From: a virus
Direction: 5' to 3' (one strand)
IMG/VR virus record: IMGVR_UViG_3300032073_000351
Coordinates: 1 to 20,150 of that record
Length of the DNA stretch: 20,150 bases
This document shows positions 15,251-20,150 of this stretch, one piece after another (position 1 is the first letter of the stretch; each line of letters starts with the position of its first letter). Below the pieces are notes generated by a model. The model made no database searches. It was not told the DNA's origin and saw nothing but the letters and a program-made list of their open reading frames with translations. Position numbers and translations under genes: made by a program.

Positions 15251-15874
15251 ATGGCCAATAAACTTTATGAGTATCTAAGTCCAGAAGCGTCTAATGTCCA
15301 AATTATGGAATCAAAAGACGGTAAAGATTTATTCATGCAGGGTTTATTCATTCAAGGTGATGTAAAAAACCAGAATGGTAGAGTATATCCGAAGGATGAA
15401 ATACAAAAGGCTGTTAATAGTGTAAAAGAACGTCTTGGAAAAGGCGAAACTGTGATGGGTGAGTTAGATCATCCTGAAGAGTTGCAGATAAATTTAGACC
15501 GTGTAAGTCACATAATTACAGATATGAATTATGATGATTCAAACGGTTTGGGCAAACTTAAAATTATAGAAACACCGATGGGTAATATTGCGAGAGCATT
15601 ATTAAAAGCAGGTGCTAAACTTGGTGTAAGCAGTAGAGGTAGTGGAAACGTCGACGGAAGTGGACAAGTAAGCGACTTTGATATTGTAACAGTGGACATT
15701 GTGGCACAGCCAAGTGCTCCTGATGCCTATCCTAAAACTATATATGAGAGTTTATTTAATATGCGAGGCGGCGCTCAAATGTTTGAAACCGCTAGTGCAT
15801 TAACACACGATAAAAGTGCAGAAAAACACTTGATGAAAGCAATCACTGGTTTCATCAATGATTTAAAATTATAA
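15251..15874 (+). CDS. 21: Prohead core protease gp21
   Basis: gp21 is the serine protease that matures the T4 prohead by cutting core proteins and gp23 after Glu in L/I-x-E sites. At 207 residues it matches T4 gp21 (212). Key motifs are visible: GRVYPKDEI near residues 43-51, GELDHPEE with the catalytic His74, and GVSSRGSG with the nucleophile at Ser127 or Ser128. The strand VDIVAQPSAPDAY at 148-160 closes the herpesvirus-protease-like fold. It begins MANKLYEYLSPEASN and contains LFIQGDVKNQNGR, typical of the family. AGGAG precedes the ATG. It lies between the acidic core protein and gp22, both likely substrates. Confidence 0.95.
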   Translation: MANKLYEYLSPEASNVQIMESKDGKDLFMQGLFIQGDVKNQNGRVYPKDEIQKAVNSVKERLGKGETVMGELDHPEELQINLDRVSHIITDMNYDDSNGLGKLKIIETPMGNIARALLKAGAKLGVSSRGSGNVDGSGQVSDFDIVTVDIVAQPSAPDAYPKTIYESLFNMRGGAQMFETASALTHDKSAEKHLMKAITGFINDLKL

Positions 15875-15887
15875 GTAGGAGACTACT

Positions 15888-17003
15888 ATGGCAGTGAATT
15901 TTACAGAACTACTTGAGAACGCGGAATTGACAGAAGATGTCAAATCAGCTCTTCAAGAAGCATGGGACGGTAAAATTTCTGAAGCAAGAGAAGAACTTAC
16001 TGCAGAACTTAGAGAAGAGTTTGCACAGCGATACGAACATGACAAAGGTCAAATCGTAGAAGCAGTTGACAACTTTATCTCAGAAAAAGTAGAAGCAGAA
16101 ATTTCCGAAATTGTTGCAGAAAAAGAATCCCTTGCAAATGATCGAGTGAAGTACACGAAGGCCATTAGTGAGCATGCCAAAGTACTTGACCAATTTGTAA
16201 CTGAAATGGTTGCAAAGGAAGTTAAAGAACTTAGAGCAGATAGAGCCAATACAAGTGAGCATGTTGCAAAATTAGATAATTTTGTTGCAGAGCAACTTGC
16301 TAGTGAACTATCCGAATTCCACGAAGACAAAAAAGGTTTAGTGGAGCAAAAAGTCAAAATGGTAAGAGAAGGCAAAAAGCAATTAGCAGAAGCCAAGAAA
16401 GATTTCATTAAGAAAGCGGCAGACAAGGTCGAAGGCGTTGTCAACGGCGTAATTACTAATGAAGTCCAATCTTTCCGTGAAGATATTACTAAGGCACGTG
16501 AAAACGATTTCGGTCGTAGGATTTTTGAAGCATTTGCAAATGAGTATGGCGTAAGTTATCTCAATGAAGCAAAGGAAATCAAGAAGGTACAAAAACAGGT
16601 AGCTCAGTTGGAAAATCAACTTAACGAATCTCAACAAGCAATTGAAGAGAAAGAAGAAACAGTTAAATTAACTGAATCTAAGTTAAGAGTTTCAGAAGAT
16701 CGTTTCGAAAGAAAGGAAAAACTAAACGAATTGATGGCCCCATTGGGTAAAGAAAAGAAAGAAATTATGTCAGATTTACTTGAAAGTGTTAAAACTGAAA
16801 AACTGGAAGAGTCCTTTAACAAGTACTTACCTTCAGTTATAGATGGAGAAACACCAAGAGCGAAGAAGACATTGTCAGAATCAGTTACTAGTGAACATAC
16901 TGGTAATAAGGCGGCTGTAATTACAGAAGCCGATGACAAAAGTGCGGAAAATATCGTAGAAATTGATATGATTCGTAAATTAGCCGGACTTTCAATAAAA
17001 TAA
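15888..17003 (+). CDS. 22: Prohead core scaffold protein gp22
   Basis: gp22 is the main internal scaffold around which the capsid assembles and which gp21 then digests. This 371-residue protein is almost entirely alpha-helical and rich in Glu, Lys and Ala (T4 gp22: 269). Residues about 60-165 hold three imperfect copies of a unit of about 30-40 residues: DNFISEKVEAEISEI, DQFVTEMVAKEVKEL and DNFVAEQLASELSEF. The extra length relative to T4 may come from this repetition. The conserved part EIKKVQKQVAQLENQLNES to RKEKLNELMAPLGKEKKEIM (about 228-300) is typical of gp22, as is the end, IDMIRKLAGLSIK. Several L-x-E or I-x-E sites are present for gp21. TAGGAG precedes the ATG. gp23 follows 12 bp after the stop. 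Confidence 0.93.
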   Translation: MAVNFTELLENAELTEDVKSALQEAWDGKISEAREELTAELREEFAQRYEHDKGQIVEAVDNFISEKVEAEISEIVAEKESLANDRVKYTKAISEHAKVLDQFVTEMVAKEVKELRADRANTSEHVAKLDNFVAEQLASELSEFHEDKKGLVEQKVKMVREGKKQLAEAKKDFIKKAADKVEGVVNGVITNEVQSFREDITKARENDFGRRIFEAFANEYGVSYLNEAKEIKKVQKQVAQLENQLNESQQAIEEKEETVKLTESKLRVSEDRFERKEKLNELMAPLGKEKKEIMSDLLESVKTEKLEESFNKYLPSVIDGETPRAKKTLSESVTSEHTGNKAAVITEADDKSAENIVEIDMIRKLAGLSIK

Positions 17004-17015
17004 TAGGAGTTAGAA

Positions 17016-18158
17016 ATGGCAGACTTATTTGAAAGCAACTGGTCAGCAACTAAAGACGCTTTACTAGAAGGATTAACTGGAAACAGAAAATCTAGTCTAG
17101 ATGTTGTCCTCGAGAATACAAAGAGACATTTGTCAGAGGCCGCAACAGCAGGTGCCACAGGTGCAGGTTCAGTCGCAACTTTAAACAAAGTAATGTTACC
17201 GTTAATTAGAAGGGTTATGCCTTCTGTTATCGCTAACGAACTTGTTGGTGTACAACCAATGAGTGGTCCAGTGGGCCAAATCCATACATTAAGAGTACGT
17301 TATGCGGAAACTGGTGGTGGAGCAACAGCAGGTGATGAGGCTTTAAGTCCTTTCAAACTTGCATCTTCATATGCTGGATCTCCAGACGCCACAGCGGCGG
17401 CTGAGGGTAACCCAGGAAGAAAAATGAGCATTCAGATCTTAAAAGAAACTGTTGAAGCGAAAACCAGAAGGTTATCAGCAAGATGGACTTTTGAGGCGGC
17501 TCAAGACGCAGAATCAATGCATGGCGTAGACGTCGAAGCAGAAATTATGCAGGCATTAGCACAAGAAATCGTAGTTGAAATCGACCAAGAAATTATCGGT
17601 TCACTAAGAACTCTTGCAGGTGCAGGTACTACATTGAACTTCGGTGGAACCTTAACAGGTACTCCAGCATATATTGGTGATAGACATGCTCTATTAGCAA
17701 TCGAGATTAACAGAGCGGCTAACAGAATCGCGGCTAGAACAAGACGTGGTGCTGGTAACTATATTGTTGTTTCTCCAGAAGCATTGACAATACTACAATC
17801 TGCAAGTACTTCAACATTTGCTAGAACAACTGAAGGATCTTTTGAAGCACCTACAAATACTAAATTTGTTGGTACACTAAACGGATCAATCAAAGTTTTT
17901 GCTGATAACTATGCGGCTGACGGAACTAAAGTTCTTGTTGGTTACAAAGGATCAAGCGAAACTGATGCTCCAGCATTCTATTGTCCGTACATTCCATTAA
18001 TGAGCACAGGCCCAGTGATGGACCCAAGTTCATTTGAACCAGTAGTAAGTTTCATGACCAGATACGGTTATAAAGAACTTACAAATACTGCTTCATCTCT
18101 TGGTAATGCGGCAGACTACGTTGATGCAGTAACATTGGCAGGCGTAACATTCCAGTAA
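17016..18158 (+). CDS. 23: Major capsid protein gp23 (short form)
   Basis: gp23 builds the icosahedral shell (HK97 fold). This 380-residue protein is clearly gp23 by position and by conserved blocks: LPLIRRVMPSVIANELVGVQPMSGPVGQI (about residues 61-89), the helix RLSARWTFEAAQDAESMHG (150-168), RTRRGAGNYIVVSP, VGYKGSSETDAPAFYCPYIP, and a C-terminus around FMTRYGYKEL. The N-terminal 41 residues form the scaffold-binding segment removed by gp21: RHLSE-AATAG gives an L-x-E site with cutting between Glu41 and Ala42, leaving about 339 residues. T4 gp23 is 521, so the T4 insertion domain appears to be absent. A TAGGAG site precedes the ATG. It is the last gene before the strong terminator. Confidence 0.95.
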   Translation: MADLFESNWSATKDALLEGLTGNRKSSLDVVLENTKRHLSEAATAGATGAGSVATLNKVMLPLIRRVMPSVIANELVGVQPMSGPVGQIHTLRVRYAETGGGATAGDEALSPFKLASSYAGSPDATAAAEGNPGRKMSIQILKETVEAKTRRLSARWTFEAAQDAESMHGVDVEAEIMQALAQEIVVEIDQEIIGSLRTLAGAGTTLNFGGTLTGTPAYIGDRHALLAIEINRAANRIAARTRRGAGNYIVVSPEALTILQSASTSTFARTTEGSFEAPTNTKFVGTLNGSIKVFADNYAADGTKVLVGYKGSSETDAPAFYCPYIPLMSTGPVMDPSSFEPVVSFMTRYGYKELTNTASSLGNAADYVDAVTLAGVTFQ

Positions 18159-18182
18159 GCCGAAAGACTTATTAGATAAATT

Positions 18183-18210
18183 AAGAGCTCTCTTTGAGGG
18201 CTCTTTTTTT
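18183..18210 (+). terminator. Strong intrinsic terminator after gp23
   Basis: The arms AAGAGCTCTC (18183-18192) and GAGGGCTCTT (18196-18205) pair over 10 bp with one G-U, closed by a TTT loop and followed by a run of seven T (18204-18210). It lies 25 bp after the gp23 stop and separates the head operon from the fibre gene, which has its own late promoter. Confidence 0.93.
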
Positions 18211-18237
18211 GAGCGGAATTTCATAATTAGGATTTAT

Positions 18238-18245
18238 GATAAATA
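18238..18245 (+). promoter_or_regulatory. Late promoter for the fibre-like gene (GATAAATA)
   Basis: GATAAATA lies 37-44 bp before the ATG at 18282, directly downstream of the gp23 terminator. An AGGAAA ribosome binding site sits 7 bases before that ATG. Confidence 0.8.
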
Positions 18246-18281
18246 GTCTTATAGAACTTTTTAAAGTATAGGAAATTATAA

Positions 18282-20150
18282 ATGGCAACAAAACGTACTT
18301 ATATCGGTGTTGATGAAGAATTAGTAGTCAAAGGTAGACTAACGATTGAGGGTAATGTTACCCAAGTTGAAACCACACAAGAAGTTAACCGTGTAGAATC
18401 AAATGCATTCGTAATTAATTCTGACGGTACAGCAGGCACAACAGTACTAGCAATAAAAAGTGGTAGTGATTTTGCTAATTTATCTTTTGCAGGCACAAAT
18501 TTAGTTTCAAGTAAAACAATAACAACTAATATAGTTATACCTAATAGTGGCAGTTTAGTAATAACCGGAGGAGCAACATTAAGTGGTAATGCATTTACTG
18601 GGGTATCTAATGGAGCAGGTGCTTTAACAAATGATAGAACATTAGCATTAACAGGTGATGTAGCAGGTAGTGTTGCATTAGGATTAAATTCTAATACATC
18701 ATCACCAAGCATGTCGGTAACTATACAACCTAACTCAGTTGCTTTAGGCACAGATACAGTAGGTAATTATGTTGCATCTGTTACAGGTGGTACAGGATTA
18801 ACTTCTACAGTAACAAGTGGGGAAACTGCAAATCCAGTAATTAACTTAGATAATACTTCTGTTACAGCGGCGGCATATGGAGCAAATGCTTCTACAGTAA
18901 GCAACTTTACTGTAAATGCACAAGGACAATTAACAGCGGCGGCTAATCAACCTATAAGCATTACATCACATCAAATTACAAATTTAAGTGTTACTGATAC
19001 AGGCGGAGATGGAAGTTTAGCATACAGTAGTGCCACTGGTGTATTTACATACACAGGCCCTAGTCAAGCAGAAGCAAATATCAGAATAGCGGCGGCACCA
19101 ACACAGGTAAGAGCACATCTTAGTCATGTAGATGCAGGTGGCGATGGTTCATTTAGTTATAACAATACAACAGGTGTATTCACATACACTGGACCTAATC
19201 AAGCAGAAGCAAATGCAAGAATAGATGCCGCACCATTAAATGTAAGAGCACATGTAAGTGGTGGTACAGGTATTAGTTACAATAGTACAACTGGTGTTAT
19301 CACTACAAACGATTCTCAAATAGATATTCACAGTTTAAGTGGTTATGTTGCAAACGAACATATAGATCATAGTGCTGTATCTATAACAGCAGGCACAGGT
19401 TTAACAGGCGGTGGAACAATAGCATCTACTAGAACATTAAATGTTATAGGCGGTGATGGTATAACCGCAAATGCAAATGATATAGCAGTAAATAGTACAG
19501 TTGTTAGAACAACTGGAACACAAATCGTAACAGGTGACAAAACATTTACTGGTACGGTAGATTTATCAGGTGCAACATTACCAGGTAATGTTAATTTTGC
19601 TGGAAATATAACAGCAACAAATATAGATACTGTAACTCAAACGGATTCTATAGTAACAGATAATAACATTTATCTTAACAAAGGTGGTTCTGATCAAGAC
19701 GCAAAAATACAAGTAGAACACACTACTGCAAATGTATATTTAAAATGGGACGAAGGAACTGACAGATGGCAGTTTAGCAATGATGGTTCAACAGATTACA
19801 ATATGCTTACAGAAAGTGATGTTGAAGGTTTCTTTAGTGCCAGTGATGCAGGTGGAGACGGAAGTCTAACTTACTCAGCAGGAGTATTTACATATACGGG
19901 TCCTAGCCAAGCAGAAGCAAATGCAAGAATTTCAGCCGCACCTTCACAAGTTAGAGCTCACATCAGTGTAACTGATGCAGGTGGTGATGGCTCATTAGCA
20001 TATAATAATGGCACAGGTGTTATTACATATACAGGACCAAGTGCTTCAGAAACAAGAGCTCACTTTAGTGGTAGCACAGGAATTACATTAAGTAGTGGTG
20101 CAATCAGCATTACAAATTCAGGCGTAAGTGCAGGTACATACGGAACTAGT
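18282..20150 (+). CDS. Repetitive tail-fibre-like structural protein (C-terminus off the right edge)
   Basis: The frame is open from the ATG at 18282 through 623 codons to the window edge. It begins MATKRTYIGVDEELVVKGRL and is rich in Gly, Thr, Ser, Asn and Ala, with almost no Cys, as in beta-structured phage fibres. At least three near-identical units of 43-45 residues occur, DxGGDGSLxY...TGVFTYTGPSQAEAN...AAPxQVRAHxS, starting at 18996, 19131 and 19845, and a shorter fourth starts at 19974. Between units 2 and 3 lies a module, LKWDEGTDRWQFSNDG (near 19741-19790), that is widespread in fibre proteins of marine myoviruses. It has its own late promoter. It may be the receptor-binding or long side fibre; the missing C-terminus would carry the tip and decide this. 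Confidence 0.8.
   Translation, partial: MATKRTYIGVDEELVVKGRLTIEGNVTQVETTQEVNRVESNAFVINSDGTAGTTVLAIKSGSDFANLSFAGTNLVSSKTITTNIVIPNSGSLVITGGATLSGNAFTGVSNGAGALTNDRTLALTGDVAGSVALGLNSNTSSPSMSVTIQPNSVALGTDTVGNYVASVTGGTGLTSTVTSGETANPVINLDNTSVTAAAYGANASTVSNFTVNAQGQLTAAANQPISITSHQITNLSVTDTGGDGSLAYSSATGVFTYTGPSQAEANIRIAAAPTQVRAHLSHVDAGGDGSFSYNNTTGVFTYTGPNQAEANARIDAAPLNVRAHVSGGTGISYNSTTGVITTNDSQIDIHSLSGYVANEHIDHSAVSITAGTGLTGGGTIASTRTLNVIGGDGITANANDIAVNSTVVRTTGTQIVTGDKTFTGTVDLSGATLPGNVNFAGNITATNIDTVTQTDSIVTDNNIYLNKGGSDQDAKIQVEHTTANVYLKWDEGTDRWQFSNDGSTDYNMLTESDVEGFFSASDAGGDGSLTYSAGVFTYTGPSQAEANARISAAPSQVRAHISVTDAGGDGSLAYNNGTGVITYTGPSASETRAHFSGSTGITLSSGAISITNSGVSAGTYGTS
18996..20075 (+). repeat. 43-45-codon tandem/dispersed repeats in the fibre gene
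   Basis: Unit 1 runs 18996-19130 (45 codons), unit 2 from 19131 to about 19260, unit 3 19845-19973 (43 codons), and a degenerate unit 4 from 19974 to about 20075 that lacks the QAEANARI part. The protein is more conserved between copies than the DNA, which points to old duplications kept by selection and not recent slippage. Confidence 0.8.

Noticed and set aside
18299-18751. 150-residue open frame on the minus strand within the fibre gene
   Set aside because: Antisense of a clear fibre-type coding sequence with its own promoter and ribosome binding site; no start signal on the minus strand.
1-20150. CRISPR array, insertion sequence or integrase/attachment site
   Set aside because: No spaced direct repeats of CRISPR type, no transposase or integrase, and no long terminal inverted repeats were seen. 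The only repeats are the coding repeats of the fibre, scaffold and core genes.

Overview
The window is a piece of the structural and recombination core of a T4-superfamily contractile-tailed phage (myovirus). Several proteins are recognisable from their own sequence: late sigma factor gp55, Mre11/Rad50-type nuclease gp47/gp46, baseplate gp53 and gp48-like protein, zinc-ribbon gp26-like protein, portal gp20, prohead protease gp21, scaffold gp22 and major capsid protein gp23. The coding DNA is AT-rich (about 30% G+C in a line I counted). The tail-fibre repeats and short gp23 resemble marine T4-like phages such as cyanophages and pelagiphages. The host is not visible in the sequence; a low-GC marine bacterium is an inference.

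Layout. (1) 1-3230, minus strand: a large virion protein running off the left edge, gp53, and a gp48-like tube cap, read leftward from a late promoter at 3251-3258. (2) 3306-7818, plus strand: a strong host-type sigma70 promoter drives gp55, gp47, gp46 and an unrecognised 261-aa protein, with almost no spacing, ending at a small hairpin. (3) 7796-8294: a gene-free island of about 500 bp, much richer in G+C than its surroundings and full of hairpins. (4) 9789-8295, minus strand: gp26-like protein, a -1 frame extension without an ATG, and a GIY-YIG nuclease-like protein. (5) 9888-12191, plus strand: probable tape measure protein, divergent from the gp26 operon. (6) 12259-18158, plus strand: the head operon gp20, small 68-aa protein, acidic core protein, gp21, gp22, gp23, closed by a textbook terminator at 18183-18210. 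(7) 18282 to the right edge: a repetitive fibre-like protein.

How it works together. gp55 is made early from a sigma70 promoter and would redirect host RNA polymerase to late promoters. Five copies of one late-promoter octamer, GATAAATA, sit upstream of the five late transcription units (gp48, gp26, tape measure, gp20, fibre), in the correct orientation each time. gp46/47 supply the recombination nuclease needed for T4-style replication. The late units build the head (gp20-23 and core proteins) and the tail and baseplate.

The two points most worth following are the slippery heptamers placed just before the gp26 stop, which predict a gp26-extension fusion protein like other phage tape-measure chaperones, and the structured G+C-rich island at 7796-8294.
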